From: Phoebastria nigripes
Lineage: Eukaryota; Chordata; Aves; Procellariiformes; Diomedeidae
Assembly (NCBI GenBank): GCA_035582835.1
Contig: JAYKAV010003097.1
Span: 173,052-237,051 of the forward strand
Reading direction: 5' to 3'
Length of the DNA stretch: 64,000 nt
Under the pieces are notes generated by a model. That model ran no database searches and had not been told where the DNA came from. It was given only the letters and a program-made list of their open reading frames with translations. Positions 34,738-49,620 of the stretch are shown here, in pieces (position 1 is the stretch's first letter; each line of letters opens with the position of its first letter). The position numbers were made by a program, and so were the translations under genes.

Positions 34738-35600
34738 GCTGTGGACTCCCTCAAGGGTAGAGAGGCCTTACAGGGAGATCTGGGTAGATGACAGAGCTGG
34801 GCAATCACCAGCCATACAAAATTTAACAAGAACAAGTGCCGGGTTCTCCACCTGGGATGGGGTAATCCTGGTTATATGTACAAACTGGGGGACAAGAGGC
34901 TGGAGAGCAGCCCCACAGAAAGAGATGTGGGGTTTGGGTTGATGGCAAGTTGAATATGAGTCAACAATGTGTCCTGGCAGCCAAAAGGCCCAACTGAGTC
35001 CTGGGGTGCACCAAGCACAGCATAGCTAGCCGGTCGGTGATTGTCCCACTCTACACCGCACTGGTGCGGCCCCACCTCGAGTACTGTGTGCAGTTTTGGG
35101 CACCTCAATGTAAGGAGGACATCAAACTATTGGAGTGTGTCCAGAGGAGGGTGACCAAGATAGGGAAAGTCTTGAGGGCAAGACTTACGAGGAGCAGCTG
35201 AAGTCACTTGATTTGTTCAGCTTGGAGAAGAGAAGGCTGAAAGGTGATCTCATCGCAGTCTACAACTTTCTCAACGGGGGCAGCAGAGGGGGAGGTGCTG
35301 GTCTCCTCTCTCTGGTGAATAGCGATAAGACATGAGGAAATGGAATGAAGCTGCATCAGGGGAAGTTCAGATTGGACATTAGGAAAAGGTTCTTCACTGG
35401 GAGGTTGGTCGGTCACTGGAACAGGCTCCCCAGGGAAGTGGACATGGCACCAAGCCTGTCAGAGTTCAAGGAGCATCTGGACGATGCTCTTAGTCATATG
35501 GTTTAGTTTTAAGTAGTCCTGTGAGGAGCAGGGAGTTGGACTTGATGATCTTTATGGGTCCTTTACAACTTGAGATGTTCTATGATTCTATGATTCTATA
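34399..35600 (+). mobile_element. CR1 LINE fragment, about 1.2 kb, reverse transcriptase core to tail
   Basis: The copy is 5' truncated inside the reverse transcriptase domain. It shows motif A ([11 protein letters not shown] near 34,455), [11 protein letters not shown] near 34,620 and an intact catalytic KFADDTKL near 34,712, followed by a stop. The C-terminal region follows with LEYCVQFW near 35,080, FSLEKRRL near 35,218 and WNRLP-like residues near 35,415, with several frame changes. The tail has GGAGTTGGACTTGATGATC and ATTCTATG units that degrade into a TTTGAT-rich stretch. This tail differs from the other copies, so it is a third subfamily among the mid-age elements. Confidence 0.96.
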
Positions 35601-36588
35601 ATTTGATTTGATAATTTGAAAAGTCAGAAAATACTGCTCTTCAGCTATAATTTTCCCTTACTCTTTAAAGTCAAAGATGATATTTGGTTTAATTTCTTTA
35701 TATGATTAATAATTCATACCACAGATAACTGAAAGTAAAGAAGCAAAGTTAAATAACAAATCTCATTGTCCATCGAAGGATTCTTATAACCCATTAGGTT
35801 GTTTCTTACCAATGAAGCCAAAGTTACTGTACTACCAACAGTACACCAACAGTCAACTTTTTTTTCTTCTTTATCTTTTTATTCCAAATTATCCATAAAT
35901 GTGAAATGAAAAAAAATTGAAAGTGGAATCTGACCAAGACCAGCATACTATTTCAAGAGGATTAACATGAGTAGTAACCCAACCTTTAAAGTTGTTTTTT
36001 TTATTTTGTTTCAAAATTATAGAAGCCAGAGCTTTATTCAGTGCTCTTCGACATAACTTCTCTTGATAGCACCAGGAACATAAAATCTCCAACATATGAT
36101 CTTTGTCTGGTCATCTGGCTGAACAGCCACTTCCAGATATATTAGAGCTGAAAAATCCATGTTATTGTCCATATTTTTTTTACACTAAGCAAAAATTTAT
36201 TGGTATAGTCCATTAATATCTAATTAGATTATGTCTCAAGTCCAAAAATATTTTTTAGGTTTTGATCTTTGTAATGGATAACCTGTAGATGCTAATTTGG
36301 CCCAGTGGTTAATTACAAGGTAGGTATACCTGTAAAGAAAATGGAGCAATATCTACACATAATAACCATTTAAAACTTTTTTTTTTCTTTGGAACCAATG
36401 CATTTCATTAGCAGACTTGTGAACAGTAACATGAACATAAAGGACATAGCCAGATTTCAAAGCCCTGCTGCTGGCTAGAACAAACTAAAGGATGAGCTAA
36501 ACCTATATATGCAGATAGCACAATAAAATACCCTACATTTTTCCTTTACAAAATTGCAAGCCAAATGCAGTGAGTGACATGACAGTAG

Positions 36589-36627
<39 letters not shown>
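36589..36627. repeat. (ATA)13 microsatellite
   Basis: Thirteen uninterrupted ATA triplets, a likely polymorphic locus. It produces an asparagine run in one frame. Confidence 0.95.
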
Positions 36628-39600
36628 TCCAGGTATTTTTAAAATGTATTATTAAAAAAAGGAAACAACAAACCATAAATATTTTGTTGAACTCTACATT
36701 ACAAAAAAAAAAATTGCTGATGCCTCAGAGGTTTTCTTGTGTAGGTGTTGGTGTTTCCTGGGTTTTCTGTTTGTTAGCTTTTGGTTTTTACATATTTTAC
36801 TGAAGTTCCAGGAGTTAATATGATTCTAAGAATTCTTATAATAGTTGAAGCATTGAAATAGTTTAATATTTTTCAAGCAGCAGTGTTGCAGTTTAAAACA
36901 TTGAAGTTCAGGTTAAAAGCCTACACACCAAGTAAGACCTTGTCTAAGTTTCGCAATAATCCTCTTTGCACTGACCTTGGTAAGCAGAGTATAGGTCTAT
37001 GTGATAGGATGCACTAACTGGGGTTTTGGAGTTTTTTCATCAGTGATACAGGATAGACAATGAATCCACAAGAACATGTACTAAGAGGGTCACAATGTGG
37101 TGTTTGGTTGTCAGTGTGCACCACAGAATATCAGATCATTTGTCGAAAAAATGGTGCTGCCCATGTGAGTTCTTTTTAAAAATCATCNGATGATGTTTTT
37201 TCTTTTTTCTGCACTGTGAAAAAAACCTGAAAACCAACAACCCCCCAAAAAACCAAACACACAAAAGCCTGAAGAATTAATACCAAAGATAATGGCAAAG
37301 ATAATGTGTATAGTTTGTTTATTTAAAAAAATAACATTCCTTTACTAAAGATCTTAATAATTATCTTTTTTTTCTCTGTTCTGTGTCTTTTAACTTTTAC
37401 AAGATCTGTGAGATCAGAAGGACTTCCTAAACAACAACAACAACAAAAAAAACAACCCACAAAACTTAAGTTGTTATTTGAAAGTTAATTGTTTTCAATA
37501 GTAGTTATTGCATGGGTCAGTACTGTATGTAGTTCAGCTAATTGCTGAAAACTGCCAGGGTCCTAGGGGATGGATGTGAACTTCTCCACCTTAAGTTTAT
37601 GAGAAAGCATTCACTTTTAAAGGATGAGGTGGAAACAGTGATTGTCAAACCATGAGAGTGCAAACTAATGAAACAACTAGATGTTATGAATAAAACAGAA
37701 GTCTGCAGAGGATTGAAATTACAGTGGGCACAGTCTCCTTGCTTATGCTTTAATGGTTATGGTCATCCTTCAGCAAACAGCAGCAAAAGCTAAAAGAAGA
37801 AAAATTTAAGAATTAATTTATGATTGAAAGTCCTATTTGTCTGAGAGGAAAAAAGGATCAGTTGGTTAGAGGAAAATATGGAGAAAGAAGAAATTTGTTT
37901 TGGCTTCAGTAAAGATGAATCAGAAACTAATTTGATATTCCAAAATGAAATAAAAAAAGATGTGTTTATAAGTTTAATTATAAAATTGCCTATTCTCAGC
38001 ACTCTTGCATTTTTCTATTCAGAGGGAATGGGTGTCTGTAGAAATAGAAGTACCTTCACAAATTTTTTTGTGAGGAAACATTTTCAGAATACTGAAAACA
38101 CTTCTATGGGTTGCCATTGACCAAAACTTNTTAGAACAGGTAGTATTGTTAACCCCTCGAAGAAACTCTGCCAGCTTACACTGGTCATAACAGTGTTACA
38201 GTCTGTAACAGCACAGAAAAATGGAGGTAGGAGTAATCTTATCAGATAGATGATGGGCTATTTCTATTCTATTGTTGCCAATAATTTGAACTCTTTGAGT
38301 ACGGTATACTGCCACATTTATCTCTTACACTATAATACTGTTTTTCCGTGTTCGTAAAGAAAAACTAGGGCATGTCTATTTCTAAATTAGAATGAAAAAA
38401 ATGGTAGTTTCACAGTAGTNTGTTAGAAAAAATATTTTTAATTTAGTGATACTTGAACTGTCTAAGCTGATTACTGAGTGAAATGGTAGATATACTTGAA
38501 TCATTCAGAAGGATTTTGACATCTAGAAAGGGGTACAAGATGAGCAATGGAAAGGATGACCCAAGATTAGCTGCCTTTTGAAATTTGGCTTTCAGAGTGC
38601 AGTCTGCTTAATGGATAGCACATTCATTGACATGCTTATAAACTTGCATATTTAAAGGTCACAACTGATATATGGCATCCTACTCAGTGTCCTAGCAGCT
38701 TAAAAATTAGCCCGATTACCTTTTCTTTCCAGTTAAGACAGACCCTTCACTGCATCCACAATGAAAACCCCAATTAATCCCTTGCCAAATTAGTTTTATT
38801 ACAGTGACATGTCATATTGACATAATCTAGTCAAAATATCAGATTCAATTTCATCTCTAGAATCTGAACCTTTAAGTAATCATACTGAAGTATTTTTCAC
38901 ATATGTAACACAGTGGAGTAGAAAAGGCACATTTTGAGAGGAGAGAAGGTAGGAAATAACTAATATGAACAGAAATAATATGTCCTGTTTGAAGGACAAT
39001 CTAATCTACTACTTCTGAATCCCATTCAGATAACTGTTGTGCTATATATACAGTTTTTTTATCAGTTCAGCATCATGATCCCCAAGATTTCTTCTCCCTC
39101 AGTCATTCTGTTCTCTCCCCCTCAGCACTGCAGCTTTTCTCAAAAGAGCAGCTCTAACTAAGGAATCAAAATTTAGTGGTCAGATTTACAGGAGTCTTCA
39201 GTATGCAGGAGCTTGCTTTGAAAAACTTAGCCACTCCAATTAAGTGCTTACCCAGAAGCTACTGAGTGCTTTTTGGAAAATCTGTCTTATTGGTTCTAGA
39301 GACTAGCTTCTCAGGCTGAAAGTAATTATTTTTGAAGACTGGGTACAATTCTATCTACATTTGCCTGCTTTCTGCTTAAAGGCAACAGATAAAGTGTTAA
39401 CAGCACGGCATCATACTTAATATGCCACTTTCATGCTGTGGACAAAGAGGTAGATGACATGAGAATAAAGAATTCTCCAAATTCTGTAAGTTGTAATACA
39501 TAACTAAGAACTAATACTTTCCAGATTACAAGGATTGAATGTATATAATATTTTTTTCCAGAGAAAAGACTGGATTTTTGCCAAATACATATATAAAAAT

Positions 39601-42600
39601 ATTTTAAAATATATACTTATATATACACACACACATATATTAAAAATCTTTTAAATTAAATAACCAGAAGGTTAACAGAAAAATCACTATGAAAAAATTC
39701 AGTTTGGCCAATGAAAAGAAAACATACATATTCAGATATCTATTTCAAAGTTCTAATTTACATAGGTCATACGAGTAATCCTGCCTGTTCCATGTTATGA
39801 AATTCAAAGACAGAAAGCAATGTTACAGTTAGGGGAAAAAATCATGGTTTACTGAAATGTGCACCATATGATGTGTAGGTGTGTCTATAGAGCTGACTAA
39901 GAGGTACAGAATAGAAAAAAAATCATCAATTTACCCTCTTAAAATCAGGAAAGAAAGAGATATTCATCCTAGTCTAATTCTTTTGTAATGAGTAATTTAT
40001 TGACTTAAAGTATTCAACTTTTTTATTATTAGACTTTTCTCTTATTAGCAAAACGTTATACCTTTCTGTGACTTCTAAAATCACAGAGATCACATTCTTG
40101 TTTTCTGCTTAATTTTAGATGATTCACAGTACTATTTTTCAAGGCAGTTTCCTACTTTACTTTCTGTCAATAAAGAGTTTTGAGAAATCCTTACATCTCT
40201 AGGTAGATATGCTAAGGTATAAAAATGGTAAAATATGCAGGGACTTCATTCTCCTGTTACAGATCTACTGATATACATCACCCACTTTTCTGTGCACTAA
40301 CAACCTGCCTAGAGTCAATGAAAATACTCCCTGTCTTTGAATAAGACCATAAGAGAAGAAATTAACTATATTGCACAGAATAAAAAAGGAATCTTCCCTG
40401 ATTCCTGAGAGAGCCTGTGTGAGATCTGGTTAACAAAAAATTCAAAGGTGTACACATTCCTCTGTTTAATTTGTACAACGTACTTCCATCCGTCTTAATG
40501 AAGTCCAACGTTCAGACTCAGAAGTAAGAAGGCAATTGCTATCATTTTACTGTAAAAAGTGAATACTTAGCTTCATATAAGAAGGTACAAGGTCTGCCTC
40601 AGGACAAACTATACTTACTGTTCTAATGCTACCATTCTTAGAGCCTGAGGAAAAGAAATCCTTCATTTTTCTTTCATTACATCTGAAGCTTTTGAATCCA
40701 AGGAAAGAGCAGAGAACTCTTCTTTTGGAGTTTGATGGCAGAAATAAATTTCAACACCTAACAGAAGGAATTACTGGCACAGATATTAATTAAGTGGCAC
40801 TAGTCACTTACTGCATTGAGCTTTCCCTGGAGTCTTTGTAGGCAGTTGCAAATGCCGGGTAATCTATTTTATTCCTTTACTTGTGTTTGATCTCTGATAC
40901 AAATAAAGTGCAACAACTGTATTTATCTTTTTTAACAAATCATCTCAAGAATTCTTAGGATTTTTCTTTTCCATAGCAATGGCCTTGGATTTTAAAAACA
41001 TAGCAAAGCTTTCCCTTCCTTTGTATTAATACTCCAACATCCCTAATGCTTTTCAGATCCTTTCTTTTCACCCTGCTTTAACAGACATTCCTGTCTATAA
41101 CATCATCTTCATTCTTCCACAAATTTCCTTCTCTTATAACGGAAGCATGCTAGTGAAGATATCTTAAAGTTACTTCTGGTCATCTGTGAGCTTAGAAAAT
41201 AAACTTTAGTCCAAATTAAGAAGGACCTAAGGTCCTGGAGTGCAACTCAGGCATGATCCAGATGTCTAAGTCCAAAAAAAAATCCAGCTTCTAAAAAGCC
41301 TATTTTAAGTCACTGCAGTAGAATTCATCCTATCTAACTTTATGTGCATACACTTTAAGTGTCTTTGCTGGGTCAGATGAATCCTACTACCATTGCTTCT
41401 GCCTCTTTAATTCCCATGAGGTATAAAATAATACTGAATTGACCCAATTTTCCTGCAGTTCTCCTTTCCTCTGGTAACATCACAGTCAGACTTCCCATTT
41501 CCAATGGTAAATACATATCCTAAGCAAAACTTACATGTGCATCAAGTGAGCCTCTAATAGTGAATTTGTTTTTCTTTTGGACAAGTGATTCTTATAAAAC
41601 AGTTATTGACTATTCATATTTTAAAAGCAGACAATGAAGATAATGTAGGTACTCTACATAAAGCTGTAAACATGCAACACGTACATAAAAGGTCAAAAGA
41701 AATATTTCCTTTAAGTTTATCTAAATCTCACATTCCAGCTTTTTCTCTGTGTCCTTTAATGTCTTCCTTCACTTCAAAAAATATAAATCTCTGTCTGCCT
41801 CTTCCCCTTATTTATATTTTTTTCTTTACTGGTTTTCTTGGTGTCTTAGTTCATATTTTTCTCTACCTAACTAAATTAGTCTCTGCCTGAATTTCCTCTT
41901 TTTAACTGTTCCATTTATTTTTTGCTATTTCTTCAGTCTGAACAGTTTGATATTTCACTATATCAAAACTTCATTACTGTGAATGCCACTATTTAGGTCA
42001 CCTAAAGAAAATAAATCTACAATTTTCACTACTATATAGACTGCTGAACTATATTATTATCAACTTATATTATTCTTTGTCCAGAGCAATAATGTCTTTG
42101 TCAAAAGGTGAATGGAAGGAACTGAGCATACTATTCTAAATATGTGTTAAACATAACCAACTCCTTCCATATAAGTAACGATTCTTTTAATTTGTGTTAT
42201 GTACTTTTGCTTATTCATCCTATAATCCTGTTTACCTTTTCAACTACAGCTACTAACTGGATTAATGTTTTCAATATTTTTTTTTATAACAACTCATTAA
42301 TTTTTGGGGGGGAATGATATGATGCATGACTGTTTTATGTAATGAATACAATATTTTTTATTATTTCTTGTCCACTGACCTAATTGGTCTATATTCTGCA
42401 GCATTTATTGGTACATTTTTTCCAAAGTCCCAAATCCTGATTATTTTTATGGTCCTGAGTCTTATTCTTCCTCTCAGTATACTCATTATTATACATAAAC
42501 ATATATTTAGAGTAATTCTGTAACTTTTGGCTTTGTACCTTTCAAAATTAGATAATCTATCTAGACAAATGCATGAATCTGAAGGTTTATTTGTCTGAAA

Positions 42601-42963
42601 AAAGAAGACTGAGCTTCTGAATAACAACTCATAATCTCTGACAAAAATAATTTTGTTAAATAAACTTGGAAAGAGAAAGAGGCAGAAAAAATATGATCAT
42701 CTACACCTTTCTTGGTAAAGAAAAGTGTACTTAACTTGCTCATTAAAAGTAAACACACACGCATGCATATTTGCACACTGGCATGCATGCATGCAGTGGA
42801 AAAAAGTCCATAATACAAGAAATGAATAATCTTCCCAGGTAGCAAATATGCCTTTGTAAAATAATTCACACTTTCCTTGACCAGAGTATATCTCCTTGCT
42901 ACCTTTTATTTTATCGTTTCAGTAACCCATATTTGCTGAGGTTCCAATGGATTATTATTTTTG

Positions 42964-43012
42964 AGGGAAGAAGGAAGGAATGAAGACAGGCAGGGAGGAA
43001 GGGAAGAAAGAA
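42964..43012. repeat. GGAA-rich simple repeat
   Basis: Purine-rich run of GGAA, GGGA and GAAA units with a few pyrimidine interruptions. Confidence 0.7.
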
Positions 43013-44476
43013 AATTGATATTTGATCCATTTAATTCAATTTCCTCTCAAACACCTAGGAATGATTTTGAGACTCAGACATTCTGATATTACACAGAGCA
43101 TTGTGTGCATGTATGGTTAGCTGTGCGATCCATCACTCTGGTTTTCCAGTCTCCCTTTCGCATCACTGCAAAAACTCCTTCACAAGTTTGAAGTAAATAA
43201 ATTTTTTCCACCCAACTCTGCACGTTAAATCAATCGTTCATTAAATACCTTTTTTTCTTCAAGTGTGTGTTTTTCCTACTCATTACTTTAAAAGTCATGA
43301 TTTAAGTCACTAGGTCCAGACTGCACCATAGTTGAACATAACAAAAATGGAGAAGAGTTAAAAAATGGTGATTAGCATTTTGTATTAGATCCAGACAATT
43401 TCCACCAAGGAATAAGTCATGAGGTCAGTCTGTTAAAAGTGCTGAAAGGTCTCGTTGCATATAGAATATATGGTCAAGTGAGTGGATTGTACAGTATTTT
43501 TCAGGGTGAAAAAACTCTTATGCTCTGTAACCTGAAGGATGTTGCTCAATTTTGCATTTATTTCTCAAGGAAAAATTGTAATTTGAAGAAAGAAAATAAT
43601 TTAGTACTGAAACAGTAGCCTTCTCTTCACTGTTCATGTAAATTTCTCACTTCAGGGGTTTTTTTGTGGGATTATTCCAGCAAGTATCCTTTCACATTAA
43701 AATTCTAACCTTCTTGCTAGCTTTGCATAGCTGTAAAAACATTTGCCAATTTACTTCCTCTAACAGCCTGCAGCGCTCTAACACTATCCAGAAATTACCT
43801 GATTTCTTTTCATTGTCCTCAGCTTCTCTCTAAAACAGCTATGCTGTGTCAGCCAAGATATTTTTAGCATCTTTTCCTTCATCCTTAATATTATTCTCCA
43901 AAAATCTTGTCAGCCAGTCCTTCTGCTTTGTTTTACCACTCATTTCCATAAAAAATTTTAANGTGTTTTTTAAACACCCAGTCATTTTTCTAGATCACCT
44001 GTGTTTCTGTCATTCTAATGATGTCACACATTGCTTAAAAAGTACTTCAAAAATACTCAGTATCAGTTTGCCAATTTTAGTTTGCAAACTGTTTTTTCCC
44101 CAATCTTTGCCACAGATATTTAACCATTTCCTGTATCACCCAACTTTACTTTATTTCCCCTTATCTTTGGTGACAGTAGCCTGTAAAAATGGTACATAAC
44201 CATGGCACCTCCATAAAGAGTTATTCAACATTAAAGGATCAAATGAGTCAAGCACTGTTCTTGCAATTAATCTGATCAGTGTTACAAACCTTTTTTCTCA
44301 GAGAATGCATGTTAAACATGTTTTGTGAGAGATTGTGAGAAGACACATTTTCTGCACGTGTGTAACAAAGCTCCTAGATGAGAATATAGTCATCCTAATT
44401 TGGAAACCACAGATTGTGATATAGTATGGTGACATTTCTTCCCAAGAAAAGAAATCAAAGTTAAATCAGGAAAAGT

Positions 44477-44498
44477 GGGGGGGGCGCGGGGGGCGGGG
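44477..44498 (+). repeat. G-run cluster with G-quadruplex potential
   Basis: Runs of 8, 6 and 4 G at 44,477-44,484, 44,488-44,493 and 44,495-44,498 are separated by CGC and C. The run of eight can supply two G tracts, so four tracts with short loops are available. The surrounding sequence is AT-rich. Confidence 0.85.
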
Positions 44499-44499
44499 A

Positions 44500-47400
44500 A
44501 AGAAGAGTAGAGGAAAACAAGTTCATCATGATGTATTGCCAGAAGTGGAGATTTTGACAGATTTTGTAGATATGAATACAAAGCAACAGTAAAATGCATA
44601 AGCATGTATTACCTGATGCACAGATTGGCCATCTATGCTAGCTTCTGCTGACATGATTTACGAGAACAGTTTTATATATCATATAAAAGAAGTATCTCAA
44701 ATATGTAAATAACTGTTTTATTTCAAATCCCACTCTATAATAATGGCATAATAATTGCCAATGTATTGCATATGTTTTATCCATTTCACAAAGGAGAAAG
44801 TGTGCCTGTACGTATATATATGAATGTGTGACAGAGAAAGAAAAAAGGAAAAAGAGGAAATTTTCTTTTTAATTACTGAGAAAAACCTTCTATTCACCCT
44901 TTTTGTACTAAACTTTATCTACACCTTGGGTTTCTCTAAGCTATCACAATGGACTGCAGTGGCCTGAGGACCTGATTTAAGGTTAACTGCAAAAGNATTT
45001 TTAATTCCTTGCCTTCTTCCCTATGACCACTACAGCACTTGAGACCCAAGAGTATCACAGANAACAGACAAGGCTCTGCAACTCCTAGACTTCCATTTAA
45101 TGATTTTAAGATAAGGATTTCTGCTCAGTGTCCATTTAACATTGCATCCCTTTAGCTGTACAAAAGGAAGAGAATATAAAAAGAATCAGCTCCTATTTTT
45201 TCTACAGTAAGAAAAAATACATAGTTTAACCTATATAACAGCAACTTGTATTAAGTGAAATAGTTTAACTATGTATATTCAGGACAGGTCTACCAAATTA
45301 AGCTCTCTGTAATGCAATATCATAGCCCATAGTTAATCAATTGCTTGAACGGGGCAATTAGTGCATGTAATCAGATTCTGTTTTCTAACACTTTGCTAAA
45401 AGATGGTGCATTCCAAGGCTGAATACGACATCTTTATACATGTATTTTAAAATGTTATTTTGCCGTTGCAAATGAAACATTAGTCTTTCTTTTATGTCAT
45501 GAAAAGCAGGTCTTAGACTGAAAAAGTTTACTTGATTATGGAAAAAAAAATATTGATACACTAGCTCAGTCAATAATCTTCAGCATTTCTTTTATTTCTG
45601 TAGAAAAGTACATTTCTGATGAAGTAACACTGTGTATTAACCTGAACTGAGGATGTTTAAGAAGGGGTAGATTAATCACCTCTTCAATACATTTATGATT
45701 TACTGTAAATCAATCCTAAATTTCACTGAATATTTTCCATTGAAATGTATCCCTACTTATTTTGTCTCATAATCTTACAAATAAAGTGAACCGATTTAAA
45801 TGTTATATTGAAGCAGCTCCATGAGCCCTAAAGCATTAAATACTGTTTTCTTAAGCCTGTTTGTTATATCTATGAGGCACGAACTAAAAATACTGATTGC
45901 TGAAGAGTGCTCAACTCAGTGTTCCTTTGCATTTTTGCATCCAATATTGGGATGCAGAAGAATGTGCCTCTATTTTAGGAATTTAATTTCACTGAAGTTT
46001 GTCCCTTCAGCACAGAAGACCTTTCTTGAATGATGGATCTTCTACAGGGTAGGCACTATCAAATCTGTAGCCATGGCTGAATACACTTTAGTAATATATT
46101 TCCTGAGTTCTTTGTGCTAATGTAATGAGCTACATCATAGCTGAAGTTCAAGATGTAGAAGCTGTCTTACCACTGTAAAGCATATCTGTATTGAAAAAGT
46201 AAACCTTTTCTAAAGATAAATATGTTTTTGTAAATCAGAGATTGAAATTTTGTTTAACTGTATAGAGTTTAGAAGTTAGAAATATATAACAAAAGCAGTA
46301 CCTNGGTTGTCTTTGTTGAATTTCAACTATTCAGAATAAACAAGCATTGTAATATAATTTCAATNTGTTAAAGTATCTAATTTACTGTTTTGATCTTTCA
46401 GTTTCTAACTTACAGGAATGAACAGGTGTTTTTCCTAAATGCTGTTTATTTTATGTTCTTTAATTTTATATTATAACATCAAAATCTGAATGCAAGAATG
46501 AGTTGATCCTAGGAATGTATCTGTGAACACTAATCATCTGCTTTCCCACCCTCCTTCTTTTATAAAGCTGAATAATGGAACCTAAAATATAGCTTAACTA
46601 AATTTTGACTATCATCTCCTTTACCTTCATAACTATCTGCAAACATCAATGGACAGAGTCTAAGTACTTCTATATCTCAGATTAAACNGGTGTTAGTTAT
46701 TTAGAAAATGCACACTTATTGCAAGGCTAGTGTGCTTTTTTACGAGTTCATTTTCATAGTTAGGAAAAATGTGAGAGTGTGTCCACTTGGAGACTTGTAA
46801 GTGCTGCCTCCCTTTTGTAGGTATTGTTAGGTGATAAATTATCCCAAAAGTACTCAGGAAAATAAAATCTTCTACCTGTCCAGCCAGCTTTCTAAGCCAG
46901 TGTTCATTCCAGCAGCAGATGTATGGGGGCAGCTCAGCTGCAGTTTGGGGACCAATTAAGAAGTAAAAGGAACTCCAGCAATACGTTAGAATTAAAGACA
47001 GGAATGGATTAATGGCAGCTGAATAGCTTGTCAGACAACTCTTAAATGCTTATTTGCATCTTAATGATGGTTAATTAGGGAATGGAAGATTGATAAACAT
47101 GTTGAGAGAACTAGAAACCTGAAATTACTTTTGGAATATTATTTTTACCTTTATACAGTTCATGTAAAACAGAGTACCTGTGGTACTCCATTGTTCTGAA
47201 GGTCATTGTGACACAAGAGATTGAATTACAAGTGCTTGAAATTAGAATCTTAAATTCCTAATTAGACATCTAAATATGTGGCCCTATTTTGAAATAGTTC
47301 AAAACCCTGCAGTTCCAATTTAAATCTCTTTCCTGCATTGCCTATTTATAGAAAGACTAGGGTCCTTTTGCACCACTGCATCAGAAGAAAATTGTTTCAG

Positions 47401-49556
47401 GAGGGCCAGGGATTGGCCTTGACTTGGAATAAATAGTAGCTAGAGATAAAATTTACTTTGTGCCATTAATGAACCCAATAGTTTGGTTGCGTGCTGTATG
47501 GAAGAGCTTGTTCCCTTGGAGGTGCAGTAAACTTACCATTTTTCACCTAGTGGGAGAGCAGTTCAAGGAGCTAGGGGATGGATAAACATGATTGAACTGA
47601 TGAACTGACAAGCCATGGTGTGTTCAGATATCTGATTTAAGATGCTTTCATTTTAAATGCCTTTCCAGGTTCACAAAGAGTGCACACATACTTGTCATTG
47701 TGACAAAGCCCTTGTTGTGCAATATGCATTTTAAACTGCTTAGTGAACATAAAATCTTAGTATGAATTGCCTCAGCACAAGCTGCTCTTGTTTTTTATAA
47801 CTACTAGGAATGCAAAGGCATTTATGTTCATATGCCTGACATTCATTCTCAGGAAATAAAGATTCTTTGGATAGTAACGTGTCACAGTGAGTGAAATTAG
47901 TGTACCATTCCTCTAGTTTTCTGCATACACACACACGCACAATTATATACTATCAAAATATATTAATTTGTTCTCCAAAAGCAAGTTCTAATGATTTTGG
48001 ACATAAAATTGAATGTTCCAGAAAAGAATATAAATTTAAAAAAAAAAAAAAAAGTTATTTTATTACCTCTGAGATTCCTGTTAAATATCAAAGGAAACAT
48101 AAATATTAAAGGAGAGTTAGGTTCTCTTTTCAAAGAGCATAGCTATACTTGTTTAAGAAAAATAGAAAGCAGAGATCTTCATGCTTAAGTGGGCAGGCTA
48201 GCCTCACTGTGCTCCATCTACTTGTGAAAAATTTTTGAATATTTTTCTTGTGAAACTAGTAAAAATGATGTGAGATTTCTTATACTCTAAGTACGCCTTT
48301 ACAAAGAAAAGCTGAAAAGTTTCAGAATCTCTGATCAGTTACTCTAAGAGAGCACAGCAAAGTAAAACTCTGAAATGAACATGTACTTTGTAAAGCTGTT
48401 GTGCCCTCTCCTTCCCAGCATTTGCTTTGTTTGCTAAAATGAAGTTTTTGAGCCAGTGACATGACTAGCATTTATTTCAGAGATGGATCAGGTCTTTAAA
48501 TTTCAACTTATTAAAATTGATTTGGGTTCCATTTATGTAATTGAGAACAGGATTTTTGCCAGCAAAATTAAACTCTTTTGACCATTTAAATAAGGAAGTT
48601 GTGTACAGTCATCTNTATTTTATTTGTACTGTGGTAGAACTGTCTGAGACTGAACGATTCTCTTCCCCTCTAAATCAATTCCATTATGATTTAGAGCCAA
48701 CAGAAAATGCAGTACCCCAAGTCCTATGTAATTCACATTTATAGGTGCTGAAATACATATCTAAAATCTGAAAGAGGGTGTTAATATATGTATATTTGAA
48801 GTTCTCAGGTGCACAAAAGTTTGATTGTCAACATAATAAGAAAAAACTCCAGTCTTGACAGTAGTGAGCAGCTCTAAATACAGAATGGCTGCCTCCAGCA
48901 ACTGGAGTTACTGGAGTTTAACACGGTAGAGCTCCTCAAATGTTCTGTCTTAGCTAACCATGTGTGTCCTCAGTGCAGATCCAGCTTAGAGACTGTTCCC
49001 ATTTGGCTCACTGTCTTTCCCTGGAGAAGGCAGGAACTGGTTGTTCAGGCAGAAAATGAAGCTTCAGCAGCCAAATGCTGCTCAAGCTCTGCCTTCCACA
49101 GTGCAAAAGAGAGATCCCGCCAGCTGATGGTGTCCTNCTATCCCATGGCCACCCGTTCCTTGCATTGGGCAAGCGCAGCTGCCATGCAACTCAGCCAGAC
49201 TTAACCAAGAGAAGCAGCAGCCAAGTGCTTTGGACTGGTATGAGGCAGAAATAGCAGAGTGAGTTTTGTGGCTTCTGTTGGGGCACTGGGAACCTCAACT
49301 CTGGATCTAGTTCAAGTGCTGCTGATAATGTTGTTGACATACTTTTATGAAATCTCAGTATCCGCAACCCACTGATTTCCCAACCCAGATGTTACTTCAG
49401 ATAGAGACATATAGTACAATAGAGCCTTTGACAACCAGGATAATAATCACTCAAAATTATCCATTCATTTTGTGGACTTAATCAAAAAGGTTTGAGGATT
49501 TTTAATTATTTTCCCCCAATCCTTAGGTCAAAATTAATTGTCCAAGGATGGAAAAG
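44500..49556. other. Unique AT-rich DNA, no gene recognised
   Basis: No exon or interspersed repeat was recognised. The stretch 48,880-49,260 is nearer to half GC and has an 80-codon open frame (48,962-49,204), but no domain, splice context or repeat identity could be found. An A15-type run lies near 48,038-48,053. Confidence 0.65.
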
Positions 49557-49620
49557 GAAGGAAGGAAGGAAGGAAGGAAGGAAGGAAGGAAGGAAGGAAG
49601 GAAGGAAGGAAGGAAGGAAG
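49557..49620. repeat. (GAAG)16 microsatellite
   Basis: Sixteen perfect GAAG units, 64 bases, followed by GGTGTGG. It is a likely highly polymorphic tetranucleotide locus. Confidence 0.97.

Larger units (their letters stand above)
35601..44470. other. Unique AT-rich DNA, no gene recognised
   Basis: Almost 9 kb without a recognisable exon, RNA gene or interspersed repeat. Simple repeats inside include (ATA)13 at 36,589-36,627, a CAA run near 37,434-37,450, AT/AC repeats near 39,590-39,645, GCAT repeats near 42,779-42,796 and a GGAA-rich run near 42,964-43,012. Open frames of up to 117 codons lack domains. Confidence 0.65.

Noticed and set aside
47040..47100. Octamer ATTTGCAT next to TAAT-type homeodomain words, as in a conserved enhancer
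   Set aside because: These words are common in AT-rich DNA. Without conservation data there is no support.
48962..49204. 80-codon plus-strand open frame
   Set aside because: One ambiguous base, no domain and no neighbouring exon. Length is within chance for a stretch near half GC.
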